From the NCBI GenBank assembly GCA_007131465.1, contig SLQN01000488.1, positions 1 through 18,133 of the forward strand: a stretch of DNA of 18,133 bases, read 5' to 3'. The first letter of the stretch is position 1. Every line of letters starts with the position of its first letter. The notes beneath the pieces were generated by a model that worked only from the letters and a program-made list of their open reading frames with translations, had not been told where the DNA came from and ran no database searches. Of the stretch, positions 7,201 to 14,576 are shown one piece after another. The DNA comes from Paracoccaceae bacterium. GTDB taxonomy: Bacteria; Pseudomonadota; Alphaproteobacteria; Rhodobacterales; Rhodobacteraceae. A program made the translations under genes and the position numbers.

Positions 7201-7968
7201 ATGCGACGGCTTGACTGGGCGGAATACCGCACCACCGAATATGACAGCATCGACCCGATGCGCACCATCGCCATTCTGCCCACTGCGGCGATTGAACAGC
7301 ACGGGCCGCATCTGCCGGTGGGTGTCGACACGATGATCGCCGAAGGGCTGCTTGGCCTGCTGCGCGCCCGCTGCCCCGACGATCTGGATATCCGTATCCT
7401 GCCGGTGCAGGCGGTCGGCAAATCGAACGAACACCTGCACGCGCCGGGCACGCTGACACTCAGCGCCGAGAATGCCTTGCGCATCTGGACCGAGATCGGG
7501 CTGTCAGTGGCGCGGGCGGGCGTGCGCAAGATCGTCATCGTCAACAGTCATGGCGGCAATCTGGACCTTGTCTCGATCCTGTCGCGCGAATTGCGGGTGC
7601 AGGCGCGAATGCTGGCGGTCAAATGCCAATGGGGCAGCTTCGGCCAGCCAGACGGAATGTATCCGGCGCAGGAAACGGCTTTCGGCATTCATGGCGGTGA
7701 TGTGGAAACCTCGCTCATGCTGGCCTTCCGGCCCGAACTGGTGGATATGAGTGCGGCGCGGGATTTCTCCTCCAGCGCGCAAGGGGCCAGCATTTCGCCC
7801 ATTGGCCCGGTGTCCTATGGCTGGATTTCAAGCGACCTGAACCCGGCTGGAACCGTGGGCAACGCTGCGATTGCGACCGCCGAGAAAGGCCATGCGACGG
7901 CGGCGCATTATGTGGACGCGTTTGTGGGTCTGCTGCGCAAGGTCGCGGCGCACGATCTTCCTGACTGA
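7201..7968 (+). CDS. Creatininase-family amidohydrolase
   Basis: A 255-aa metal-dependent hydrolase of the creatininase family, which cleaves cyclic or formyl amides (creatinine hydrolase, FAPy deformylase) and includes the peptide-maturation protease MftE. Metal ligands visible near the N-terminus are Glu32, His34 and Asp43 in IEQHGPHLPVGVD, matching Glu34/His36/Asp45 of Pseudomonas creatininase. His117 lies in NSHGGN and is followed by Gly119 where true creatininase has its Glu122. The missing acid is probably supplied by Glu169 in HGGDVETS, as in the wider family. It is therefore unlikely to be a creatinine hydrolase proper. ATG 7201 has a GAGGGA ribosome-binding site 7 bases after the oxygenase stop. 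It is the last gene of the operon and probably opens or trims a ring amide made by the upstream enzymes (inference). Confidence 0.88.
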   Translation: MRRLDWAEYRTTEYDSIDPMRTIAILPTAAIEQHGPHLPVGVDTMIAEGLLGLLRARCPDDLDIRILPVQAVGKSNEHLHAPGTLTLSAENALRIWTEIGLSVARAGVRKIVIVNSHGGNLDLVSILSRELRVQARMLAVKCQWGSFGQPDGMYPAQETAFGIHGGDVETSLMLAFRPELVDMSAARDFSSSAQGASISPIGPVSYGWISSDLNPAGTVGNAAIATAEKGHATAAHYVDAFVGLLRKVAAHDLPD

Positions 7969-7975
7969 TCCGCCC

Positions 7976-8962
7976 TTACAGCATCGAGGGCACGACCTGA
8001 TCAGGCGGGCGGTGACCATCAGCGAAGGTCTTGACGTTCAGGATCACCTTCTCGCCCATCTCGATCCGCCCTTCGCGCGTGGCCGACCCCATATGCGGCA
8101 ACAGCACCACATTGGGCAATTCACGCAGGCGCGGGTTGATGTCGTGGCGTTGCTCGAACACATCCAGCCCCGCGCCCGCAATCTCGCCCGCGCGCAGGCC
8201 GCGTGTCAGCGCGTTCTCGTCGATCACCTCGCCGCGCGAGGTGTTGATGATCACGGCGCTGGGCTTCATCAGTTTCAGCCGCCGCGCATTCATCAGATGG
8301 AAGGTCGAGGGCGTGTGCGGGCAATTGACCGAGATCACGTCCATCCGCGCAACCATCTGGTCAAGGCTTTCCCACCAGGTCGCTTCCAGCGCGTCCTCGA
8401 TTTCCGGGCGCAGGCGGCGGCGGTTGTGATAGTGAATCTGCATACCGAAAGCGCGCGCGCGCAGCGCCACCGCCTGCCCGATACGACCCATGCCCAGGAT
8501 GCCCAGCCGCTTGCCCCCGATCCGCGTGCCCAGATGCGCCATCGGTGACCATCCGCGCCAGCCATCGCCCTGCATCTCGGCCAGCCCTTGCGGGATACGG
8601 CGGGTGACGGCCAGCATCAGCGCCAGCGTCATGTCGGCTGTGTCATCGGTGACAACGCCGGGCGTGTTGGAGACCAGTATCCCGCGCTGACGGGCGGATT
8701 GCACATCGATATGATCCACGCCTGCGCCGTAATTGGCGATCAGCTTCAGCTTGTCGCCAGCTTGCGCCAGCAGGGTGGCGTCGATCTGGTCGGTGATCGT
8801 CGGGACCAGCACATCCGCGCGGCGGACAGCTTCGACAAGGTCTTCGCGGCGCATTGGCGCGTCGTCATAGCGCAACGCGACATCGAACAATTCCTTCAGC
8901 CGGGTCTCGACCACATCCGGCAGGCGTCGCGTTACAACAACACTCAGGCGTTGATTGGGCAT
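7976..8962 (-). CDS. D-2-hydroxyacid dehydrogenase (glyoxylate/hydroxypyruvate reductase-like)
   Basis: A 328-aa cytoplasmic NAD(P)-dependent dehydrogenase that would interconvert D-2-hydroxyacids and 2-oxoacids (glycerate/hydroxypyruvate, glycolate/glyoxylate). Substrate-binding text NYGAGVDHID (about 78-87) is followed by the Rossmann loop LGILGMGRIGQAV with Gly157, Gly159 and Gly162. Catalytic Arg243 lies in NTSRGEVID and catalytic His290 in LLPHMGSAT. The usual Glu of the FxxEP motif appears replaced: the stretch reads DVFEQRHDINP, so Arg272 sits at the Glu position by eye. A GAGGTGAG ribosome-binding site precedes ATG 8962. The gene converges on the creatininase gene with only 7 bases between stops and is not part of that operon. 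It diverges from the SH3 gene across 155 bases. The family is firm, the exact substrate is not. Confidence 0.92.
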   Translation of the reverse strand: MPNQRLSVVVTRRLPDVVETRLKELFDVALRYDDAPMRREDLVEAVRRADVLVPTITDQIDATLLAQAGDKLKLIANYGAGVDHIDVQSARQRGILVSNTPGVVTDDTADMTLALMLAVTRRIPQGLAEMQGDGWRGWSPMAHLGTRIGGKRLGILGMGRIGQAVALRARAFGMQIHYHNRRRLRPEIEDALEATWWESLDQMVARMDVISVNCPHTPSTFHLMNARRLKLMKPSAVIINTSRGEVIDENALTRGLRAGEIAGAGLDVFEQRHDINPRLRELPNVVLLPHMGSATREGRIEMGEKVILNVKTFADGHRPPDQVVPSML

Positions 8963-9117
8963 GACCGCGTCTCACCTCTTTGCAATCCACAAGGTTTGGG
9001 GCAAACTGCCAGCACTCGCGCCATTCTACAAGCGGTCAAATGCCGCGACTTCGGTGCGGGGGGCAGAACGGGCAGTATCTGGAACATCAAAACCGGGACA
9101 ACCGGACAGGCAGGCAC

Positions 9118-9621
9118 ATGAAATCACGGTTTTTCCTGAAGATGGCGCTCGCGCTCGCGATTGCGTGGTCACCCGTGGCCGCAGCGGCGGCAGAGCGCGG
9201 GCAGGTGACGAACCTGCACTTGCCGCGCTTCGTGTCGCTGCGCGCGACCGAGGCCAATGCCCGGCGCGGGCCGGACCAGTCGCACCGGATCGACTGGGTG
9301 TATCAGCGCCGCGATCTGCCGCTGCGCGTGACGGCGGAATACGAGCATTGGCGCCGGGTCGAGGATGCCGAGGGGCAGGGCGGGTGGATGCACCATGCGC
9401 TGCTCTCGGGGTTGCGCACGGCGCTGGTCCAGACCGACATGACGCCGCTTTATCAGCGTGCCGACCCAGCCAGCGCCCAGACGGCGCTACTGGAACGCGG
9501 CGTGATCGCGCGGGTGCGCGCCTGCGCGCCGGACTGGTGCAGGCTGGAGGTCGAGGGCGCGCGCGGCTGGGCCGAGAAGCGCCATCTCTGGGGCGTGGAC
9601 GCCGCCGAGGTCTTTGACTGA
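9118..9621 (+). CDS. Exported SH3-domain protein
   Basis: A 167-aa protein with a clear Sec signal peptide (MKSRFFLK, then a hydrophobic core, cleavage likely after AAAAA near residue 25). The mature part appears to contain two bacterial SH3 (SH3_4-like) repeats. The first covers about residues 32-95, with the start-like FVSLRATEANARRGPD and the end-like GWMHHALLSG. The second covers about 100-160, ending WCRLEVEGARGWAEKRHLWG. Two cysteines (in ACAPDWC) might form a disulfide in the periplasm. Such proteins are thought to bind cell-wall peptides, but no catalytic residues are present. ATG 9118 is preceded by AGGCAGG. Longer upstream extensions lack a signal peptide at their start and are rejected. 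The stop lies 7 bases from the convergent regulator gene. Confidence 0.87.
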   Translation: MKSRFFLKMALALAIAWSPVAAAAAERGQVTNLHLPRFVSLRATEANARRGPDQSHRIDWVYQRRDLPLRVTAEYEHWRRVEDAEGQGGWMHHALLSGLRTALVQTDMTPLYQRADPASAQTALLERGVIARVRACAPDWCRLEVEGARGWAEKRHLWGVDAAEVFD

Positions 9622-9628
9622 GCGGGCG

Positions 9629-11020
9629 CTATTCGATCCGGTAGGGCAGCAATTCGCGGTAGTCATGGTCGATTTTCAGCCGTCGTTCCAGCGGTGGAAC
9701 CGACCGCTGGTGGCAATTGTCGCGTTCACAGATGCGGCAGGAAATGCCGATCGGATCGAACCCGGCCGCGCGCCCCAGATCCATGCCATCGGCATAAACC
9801 AGCGCGCCCGCATGGTCGATCTCGCAGCCCAGCCCGATGGCATAGCGCCGCACTGGCGCATGAAACGCGCCCCCGCCCTTCGTGACCGCCAGCGCAAGGC
9901 AGAAATAGCGCATCCCGTCCGGGGTTTCGGCAAGCTGGCGCAGAAACCGCCCCGGTGTTTCAAAGGCGCGATGCACATTCCACAGCGGACAGGCCCCGCC
10001 GAAGCGCGCGAATTGCAGCCGCGTCGCGGAATGGCGCTTGGTGATCGTGCCGGCCTGATCCACCCGCACGAAGAAGAACGGAACCCCTTTCGCGCCGGGG
10101 CGTTGCAGCGTGGACAACCGGTGCGCCACTTGCTCGATCGACGCGCCGAACTGGTCGGCCAGCGCCTCCAGGTCATGGCGCGTGCTTTGCGCGGCCTCCA
10201 GAAACCGGCGATAGGGCAGCAGGGCCGCGCCCGCGAAATAGTTGGCCAGCCCGATCTTTGCAATCGCGCGCGCCTCGTCCGACTGGAAGCGCGCAAGATC
10301 CAGCGTGGCATCCAGAAGGTCAGATTGCGTCAGCAGCGCCACCTGATGCAGCATCTGGAAGGCCTGCGTCGCGCGCGCGGCCTTGGCCGAGATTTCCAGC
10401 GTCTGCGTGGCCGGGTCCAGATGGCGCAGCGTCGATCCGTTCGTCAGCCGCAACGTGACCTTGCGCTGTGCCAGCGCTTCGCGGGCAAGGCTCAGCGCAT
10501 CGCGTCCCTGCGCGGCAAAGCGTTCGGCGGCGCGGTCCACCGCGTCTATATAATTGTCGCAATAATGGAAAAAATCGCGCACTTCCTCCCATGGGCTGAG
10601 GCGCAGCGTCGTGTCGGCACGCCCCAGCGCCTCGTCCAGCGAGGCGAGTTGCTCCTGCGCCTGCCGATAGGCCCGGTGCAGGTCCAGAAACGCGCGGGCA
10701 AAGCCAGGTGCATTGGCCCCCACAAGCCGCAGGTCGGGCAGGGCAGGGGTGGTCTTGCCAAACAGCGGATCGGCAAAGGCCTCGCGCAGGTCCGACACAA
10801 GGCGTTCGCTGTCCCCGGCGGACAGTTCAGTCACATCCATGCCGAATTCGCGCGCCAAGGCCAGCACCACGGCTGTCGAAAGCGGGCGATTGTTGTTCTC
10901 CATCTGGTTGAGATAGGGCAGCGATACGCCCAGACGGCCGGCAAAATCCTTCTGCGTCAGCCCAAGCTGGTTGCGCGTCTCGCGCAGTTTGGCTCCGGCA
11001 TACAGCTTTTGCGGAGGCAT
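9629..11020 (-). CDS. pccR: ScfR/PccR-type transcriptional regulator (XRE HTH + IrrE-like + DUF2083)
   Basis: A 463-aa short-chain fatty acyl-CoA regulator. An N-terminal XRE-type helix-turn-helix covers about residues 8-62 (RETRNQLGLTQKDFAGRLG, then LPYLNQMENNNRPLS). A middle IrrE/M78-like region (about 150-300) is followed by a C-terminal DUF2083 domain with a conserved cysteine cluster, Cys428, Cys431 and Cys436 (GISCRICERDNCHQR). Family members include RamB, MccR and R. sphaeroides PccR. PccR controls pccB in response to propionate or acetate growth, probably by sensing an acyl-CoA, and binds TTTGCAAA elements. Here a perfect TTTGCAAA lies 38 bases upstream of the start, and two more precede pccB, which supports both autoregulation and the PccR assignment. 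The gene lies behind the MFS gene on the same strand, separated by 59 bases. The start has GAGG four bases upstream. The symbol rests on synteny and operator sites. Confidence 0.9.
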   Translation of the reverse strand: MPPQKLYAGAKLRETRNQLGLTQKDFAGRLGVSLPYLNQMENNNRPLSTAVVLALAREFGMDVTELSAGDSERLVSDLREAFADPLFGKTTPALPDLRLVGANAPGFARAFLDLHRAYRQAQEQLASLDEALGRADTTLRLSPWEEVRDFFHYCDNYIDAVDRAAERFAAQGRDALSLAREALAQRKVTLRLTNGSTLRHLDPATQTLEISAKAARATQAFQMLHQVALLTQSDLLDATLDLARFQSDEARAIAKIGLANYFAGAALLPYRRFLEAAQSTRHDLEALADQFGASIEQVAHRLSTLQRPGAKGVPFFFVRVDQAGTITKRHSATRLQFARFGGACPLWNVHRAFETPGRFLRQLAETPDGMRYFCLALAVTKGGGAFHAPVRRYAIGLGCEIDHAGALVYADGMDLGRAAGFDPIGISCRICERDNCHQRSVPPLERRLKIDHDYRELLPYRIE

Positions 11021-11035
11021 CTGTCCTCGGATGGG

Positions 11036-11043
11036 TTAGCTAA
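11036..11043. promoter_or_regulatory. TTAGCTAA palindrome in the regulator promoter
   Basis: A perfect 8-bp palindrome, TTAGCTAA, 16 bases upstream of the regulator start, followed on the plus strand by a second partial copy (TTTAGCC). On the coding (minus) strand a TAGCTA -10-like element overlaps it. A TTGCAA -35-like element 16 bases further upstream lies inside the TTTGCAAA site. The site may therefore be simply the -10 region or a second operator. There is no experimental support. Confidence 0.3.
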
Positions 11044-11057
11044 TTTAGCCGAAAGGC

Positions 11058-11065
11058 TTTGCAAA
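11058..11065. promoter_or_regulatory. PccR-type operator TTTGCAAA upstream of the regulator gene
   Basis: A perfect TTTGCAAA palindrome (CTTTGCAAAG including flanks) lies in the 59-base gap between the MFS stop and the regulator start. TTTGCAAA is the element reported for PccR binding in Rhodobacter sphaeroides. Its position about 38 bases upstream of the start, overlapping a possible -35 on the minus strand, suits negative autoregulation. Only one perfect copy is present here. Confidence 0.72.
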
Positions 11066-11079
11066 GTCGCAGCCTCTGG

Positions 11080-12303
11080 TCAAGCCGAAATCTGCTTTTC
11101 GCGGGCAAGCACATAGAGCAGCGGCAGTATCGCCAGCCCTGTAGTCGTGACCATCAGCCAGATCAGAGGGGCTGCCCCGGTCTCGGCGGTCAGCAGCACA
11201 CCTGCAAGCGCCGACAGGCCCGCGCCGCCCCCGATCATGATTGCCCCGCCAATGCCGCTGGCGGTTCCGGCCAGATGTGGGCGCACTGACATCATCCCCG
11301 ACGTGGCCGAGGGCAGCAGCATCCCGTTGCCAAGCCCGGTGAAGATGAAGCAGCCGAAAAACACACCAACCGAAAGCAGCCCGGCCAGATACAGCAGCAA
11401 CAAAAGCACCATGCCGCCAAATCCGGTCAGGCAGCCCAGAAGGATCATCCGGTTGACCCCAAGCCGCGCCGCATACCGCCCGGCCAGGAAATTCCCGGCG
11501 GCATAACCCAGGGCAGGCGCGCCAAAGAACAGGCCAAGTTGCGACGGCGACATGCCGAAGACCACCGTCCCCACAAAGGGCACCCCGCCCAGATAGGCAA
11601 AGAAGGCCCCTGACGCCAGCGTCGCAGTTGCACAATAGCCCCAGAACCGCCGTGCGCGCATCAGTTCGGGCACGCCAGTAAACATGCCTTGCCCCGGCAG
11701 CCCCAGATCGTGCTTTGTTTCGCCCATGTCGCGCCAACTCAAGCCCAGCACGGCGATCCCTGCCAGAAGCATCAGCCCGAAACTGCCGCGCCAGCCAAAG
11801 ACCTCGTCCAGCACGCCGCCGATGGCCGGGGCGACCATCGGCACGATTGCCATGCCCATCGTGACATACCCGATACGCGAGGCTGCCTCGGCCTCGCCCA
11901 TGATGTCGCGGATCGATGCGCGCGACAGCACGATGGTCGTCACGACAACTGCCTGCAACATTCGGAAGACCAGAAAAACCACGGCCGATGTCGCCAGCAT
12001 CGTGCCGATTGTTGCAAGGATGAAACCGATCAATGCCGCCAGCATCACCGGCCTGCGGCCAAACCTGTCGGAGATGGCCCCGATGAAGACCTGCAAAACG
12101 GCATTGACCAGCAGGTACAGCGACACCGAGAGTTGCATCACGGCGTAATCGGTCTGGAAATAGGCGGCCATCGACGGCAGCGAAGGCAGAAACACATTCA
12201 TCGCCAGCGCCGCGACCGAGGCCTGCGCGACCAGTGTGGCCACATGCGGCGGGGTCGTGCGGTCCAGAAAAAGGATCGTCACGGGCTGGGGCTGATGCAG
12301 CAT
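11080..12303 (-). CDS. MFS drug-resistance-type transporter, Bcr/CflA family
   Basis: A 407-aa inner-membrane protein with about 12 hydrophobic segments, the usual length for Bcr/CflA drug:H+ antiporters. The N-terminal helix contains [19 protein letters not shown], typical of this family. Motif A lies between helices 2 and 3 as [14 protein letters not shown], and motif C-like text in helix 5 reads [18 protein letters not shown]. The start is taken at ATG 12303, just before LHQPQPVTI. Farther upstream in-frame text is hydrophilic and would overlap the pccB control region and coding start. A TATACAAT stretch (minus strand, about 40 bases upstream) is a possible -10. The gene diverges from pccB and lies upstream of the regulator on the same strand, so the PccR sites may also influence it. 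The substrate is unknown, and a role in acyl or organic acid efflux would be speculation. Confidence 0.9.
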   Translation of the reverse strand: MLHQPQPVTILFLDRTTPPHVATLVAQASVAALAMNVFLPSLPSMAAYFQTDYAVMQLSVSLYLLVNAVLQVFIGAISDRFGRRPVMLAALIGFILATIGTMLATSAVVFLVFRMLQAVVVTTIVLSRASIRDIMGEAEAASRIGYVTMGMAIVPMVAPAIGGVLDEVFGWRGSFGLMLLAGIAVLGLSWRDMGETKHDLGLPGQGMFTGVPELMRARRFWGYCATATLASGAFFAYLGGVPFVGTVVFGMSPSQLGLFFGAPALGYAAGNFLAGRYAARLGVNRMILLGCLTGFGGMVLLLLLYLAGLLSVGVFFGCFIFTGLGNGMLLPSATSGMMSVRPHLAGTASGIGGAIMIGGGAGLSALAGVLLTAETGAAPLIWLMVTTTGLAILPLLYVLAREKQISA

Positions 12304-12358
12304 TGGAGCGGACCTTCGTGGGGTGCAGGCGCGAAAAATTGTATATGTGAAAAGAAGG

Positions 12359-12380
12359 GTCAAGCCTTGGAAAGTCAAGC
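12359..12380. repeat. Direct repeat GTCAAGC in the MFS/pccB intergenic region
   Basis: Two identical 7-base copies of GTCAAGC start at 12359 and 12374, 15 bases apart, just upstream of the first TTTGCAAA site. On the minus strand the first copy includes a TTGACC -35-like element for the MFS gene, although its spacing to the TATACAAT -10 candidate (14 bases) is short. The repeat could be a second operator or chance. Confidence 0.3.
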
Positions 12381-12390
12381 TGCCCGCAGA

Positions 12391-12398
12391 TTTGCAAA
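12391..12398. promoter_or_regulatory. PccR-type operator TTTGCAAA, distal site of pccB
   Basis: A perfect TTTGCAAA, extended to ATTTGCAAAT, 126 bases upstream of the pccB start and 88 bases upstream of the divergent MFS start. It lies 32 bases, close to three helical turns, from the next perfect copy, so both sites face the same side of the DNA. The element matches that described for PccR in R. sphaeroides, where paired copies are spaced by only 4 bases. Confidence 0.72.
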
Positions 12399-12422
12399 TT
12401 ATCGCAGGCGCCCCTGTGGGGC

Positions 12423-12430
12423 TTTGCAAA
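12423..12430. promoter_or_regulatory. PccR-type operator TTTGCAAA, proximal site of pccB
   Basis: The second perfect TTTGCAAA upstream of pccB, in an AT-rich stretch. It is followed by a half-matching TTTGC at 12441 and by an imperfect palindrome TTGCGCAA at 12460-12467. Together with the distal site it forms a cluster immediately before the likely promoter, consistent with control of pccB by the regulator encoded at 9629-11020. Confidence 0.72.
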
Positions 12431-12441
12431 TTTTCTTTATT

Positions 12442-12471
12442 TTGCTTTTCTGTCGCGAATTGCGCAAGTAT
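12442..12471 (+). promoter_or_regulatory. Putative pccB promoter
   Basis: A TTGCTT -35-like hexamer (12442-12447) and an AAGTAT -10-like hexamer (12466-12471) are separated by 18 bases, 53 bases upstream of the pccB ATG. The -10 candidate overlaps the imperfect palindrome TTGCGCAA. This resembles the reported R. sphaeroides layout, where one recognition element overlaps the pccB -10. Assigned by eye; no transcript data. Confidence 0.35.
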
Positions 12472-12523
12472 GTTCCGCGAAGGCGGCCTGAAACCGGGCC
12501 GCTTGCAGTTTCCGGAGGGACAT

Positions 12524-14056
12524 ATGAAGGACATCTTGCAGCAGCTTGAAAGCCATCGTGCCACGGCGCGCAGCGGCGGCGGTGAACGCCGGGTCGCGGC
12601 GCAGCATGCCAAGGGCAAGTTGACCGCGCGCGAGCGGATCGAGCTGTTACTGGATGAAGGGAGCTTTGAAGAATTCGACATGTTCGTGGCCCATCGTTGC
12701 ATTGATTTCGGCATGCAGGCCGAACGGCCGGCAGGTGATGGCGTCGTCACGGGCTGGGGCACCGTGAATGGCCGACAGGTCTATGTCTTTGCGCAGGATT
12801 TCACGGTCATGGGCGGATCGGTGTCCGAAACCCATGCCGCGAAGATCTGCAAGATCATGGACATGGCGATCCAGAACGGCGCCCCGGTCATCGGACTGAA
12901 CGATTCCGGTGGGGCGCGCATTCAGGAAGGTGTCGCCAGTCTCGCTGCTTATGGCAATGTCTTCGACCGAAACATCAAGGCGTCGGGCGTCATCCCGCAG
13001 ATCAGCGTGATCATGGGCCCCTGCGCGGGCGGCGCGGTCTACAGCCCGGCAATGACCGACTTCATCTTCATGGTTAAGGATTCCAGCTACATGTTCGTGA
13101 CCGGCCCCGATGTGGTCAGGACCGTCACCAATGAAGTGGTCACCGCCGAGGAACTGGGCGGCGCGGTCACCCATACGCGGAAATCCTCGGTCGCGGATGC
13201 GGCTTTCGAAAATGATGTCGAGGCGATGATCGAAGTGCGCCGCCTGATCGATTTCCTGCCGCTGAACAACCGCGAAAGACCGCCCGTTCGGCCTTTCTTC
13301 GATGACCCGGCGCGGCTGGAGCCGAGCCTTGACAGCCTGATCCCCGACAACCCGAACACCCCCTACGACATGAAGGAACTGATCGAGAAGGTGGCCGATG
13401 AGGGCGACTTCTACGAGATTCAGGCCGAATTCGCCAAGAACATCATAACGGGTTTCATCCGTCTGGAAGGGCGCACAGTGGGCGTGGTGGCCAACCAGCC
13501 GATGGTGCTGGCGGGCTGCCTCGATATAGACAGCTCGCGCAAGGCCGCGCGCTTCGTGCGGTTTTGCGATGCCTTCGAGATCCCGATCCTGACCTTTGTC
13601 GATGTGCCCGGTTTCCTGCCGGGGACCGGGCAGGAATATGCGGGCGTCATCAAGCATGGTGCGAAACTCCTCTATGCCTATGGCGAGGCGACAGTGCCGA
13701 AAGTCACCGTGATCACGCGCAAGGCCTATGGCGGGGCCTATGTGGTGATGTCGTCCAAACATATGGGGGCGGATCTCAACTATGCCTGGCCCACCGCCGA
13801 GATCGCGGTGATGGGATCCAAGGGGGCGGTCGAGATCCTTTATCGGTCCGAACTGGGCGATGTGGAAAAGACTGCTGCGCGGATAAACGAATATGAAGAA
13901 CGCTTCGCAAACCCTTTTGTGGCCGCCGAAAAAGGCTTCATAGATGAAGTGATCATGCCGCACTCCACCCGCAAGCGTGTGGCGCGCGCCTTCGCATCGC
14001 TGCGCAACAAGAAGCTCGAGAACCCGTGGAAAAAACACGACAATATTCCGCTTTGA
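12524..14056 (+). CDS. pccB: Propionyl-CoA carboxylase, carboxyltransferase (beta) subunit
   Basis: A 510-aa subunit that transfers the carboxyl group from carboxybiotin to propionyl-CoA, giving methylmalonyl-CoA. The N- and C-terminal crotonase-like halves are complete. The first oxyanion-hole motif is [13 protein letters not shown] (164-176), with [13 protein letters not shown] at 124-136. The second is [16 protein letters not shown] (398-413), followed by [13 protein letters not shown]. The text [20 protein letters not shown] is like mitochondrial PCCB, and 510 aa is the usual length. ATG 12524 has a strong GGAGGG ribosome-binding site. In-frame codons back to 12323 cross the operator region and are not coding. 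The upstream TTTGCAAA pair indicates induction through PccR. The alpha subunit is encoded 1.5 kb downstream. The product feeds propionyl-CoA from propionate, odd-chain fatty acids or the ethylmalonyl-CoA pathway into succinyl-CoA. Confidence 0.97.
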   Translation: MKDILQQLESHRATARSGGGERRVAAQHAKGKLTARERIELLLDEGSFEEFDMFVAHRCIDFGMQAERPAGDGVVTGWGTVNGRQVYVFAQDFTVMGGSVSETHAAKICKIMDMAIQNGAPVIGLNDSGGARIQEGVASLAAYGNVFDRNIKASGVIPQISVIMGPCAGGAVYSPAMTDFIFMVKDSSYMFVTGPDVVRTVTNEVVTAEELGGAVTHTRKSSVADAAFENDVEAMIEVRRLIDFLPLNNRERPPVRPFFDDPARLEPSLDSLIPDNPNTPYDMKELIEKVADEGDFYEIQAEFAKNIITGFIRLEGRTVGVVANQPMVLAGCLDIDSSRKAARFVRFCDAFEIPILTFVDVPGFLPGTGQEYAGVIKHGAKLLYAYGEATVPKVTVITRKAYGGAYVVMSSKHMGADLNYAWPTAEIAVMGSKGAVEILYRSELGDVEKTAARINEYEERFANPFVAAEKGFIDEVIMPHSTRKRVARAFASLRNKKLENPWKKHDNIPL

Positions 14057-14085
14057 GGGGGGCATGGGGGCTGTGCAGGCGATGG

Positions 14086-14514
14086 ATGAGCGGCGCTGGA
14101 GTTTGCGCGGTCGGCATCCTTGTGGTGGGGGCCGGGACAGCGGTCGCACAGGGAGAGCCGCTGGTCATGCCCTCGGGCGTCGAGGCGCGGCCCCATGACA
14201 CGATCTGGGACGAAGACCTTTCGATGATCCGCATGCGTTTCGTTGTGCCGCGCCTGTCGGAACCGGGAAGCCTCTATGCCGGAGATTCGCTACGGGTATT
14301 CGAAGACATGCTCTGGCTGTGTGAAACGCAGATCGCGCGGACTGATGAGGAACTGGATGATTTGCGGGCAGAAGGCTGGAGCGGCGTGGTAATCTCGCTC
14401 ATGGACCGGCCGATTGAATTCGGGGTGCGCGATACGGAGGTGTTTCAGGTATTCGAAGGGTTTGCGCTGACGATGGATGGCTGTGATCTTGAACTGGATA
14501 TTTACCATGACTGA
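14086..14514 (+). CDS. Small exported protein, DUF6497-like
   Basis: A protein of about 142 aa with a hydrophobic N-terminal segment ending ...AGTAVAQ-GEP, which looks like a Sec signal peptide. The mature part is acidic (EALxxPSG-like start, DTIWDEDLSMIRMRFVVP, then LCETQIAR and a C-terminal DGCDLELDIYHD). Two cysteines in the mature part could pair in the periplasm. I associate this layout and its place after pccB with a conserved Rhodobacteraceae family (DUF6497), from memory and unverified. The start is uncertain. ATG 14086 is the first in-frame ATG but gives an n-region without positive charge. A TTG at 14053, overlapping the pccB stop, would add an Arg-rich n-region and a better signal peptide. 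Function is unknown. Co-orientation and 29-base spacing suggest transcription with pccB. Confidence 0.7.
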   Translation: MSGAGVCAVGILVVGAGTAVAQGEPLVMPSGVEARPHDTIWDEDLSMIRMRFVVPRLSEPGSLYAGDSLRVFEDMLWLCETQIARTDEELDDLRAEGWSGVVISLMDRPIEFGVRDTEVFQVFEGFALTMDGCDLELDIYHD

Positions 14515-14545
14515 CCGCAACCTCTTCCGCGCGCCTGATGCAACT

Positions 14546-14576
14546 GCGCAACAAGCGCTGGTTGCGCGAAGTTTTT
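14546..14576 (+). terminator. Probable rho-independent terminator after the DUF6497-like gene
   Basis: A 7-bp GC-rich stem, GCGCAAC (14546-14552) with GTTGCGC (14561-14567), and an 8-base loop, followed after GAAG by a run of five T (14572-14576). It lies 32 bases downstream of the gene at 14086-14514 and would end the pccB transcript. The next genes would then need their own promoter or read-through. Confidence 0.5.

Noticed and set aside
8979..8986. TTTGCAAT upstream of the D-2-hydroxyacid dehydrogenase as a further PccR site
   Set aside because: One mismatch, no second copy and no promoter context. Seven-of-eight matches are expected by chance in a window this size.
8980..9117. An N-terminal extension of the SH3-domain protein
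   Set aside because: The extension is polar and would bury the signal peptide. ATG 9118 places the signal peptide at the true N-terminus.
9614..11116. A 500-codon plus-strand open frame opposite the regulator gene
   Set aside because: It is the antisense of the well-supported regulator. Its composition is Arg/Gln/Ala-rich without domains. High GC creates such frames.
12323..12523. A 67-codon N-terminal extension of pccB
   Set aside because: It would run through both operators and the promoter. The ATG at 12524 has a strong ribosome-binding site and gives the family's normal length.
12647..14149. A 500-codon minus-strand open frame opposite pccB
   Set aside because: Antisense shadow of a conserved gene, rich in His/Asp/Arg from codon complement bias.
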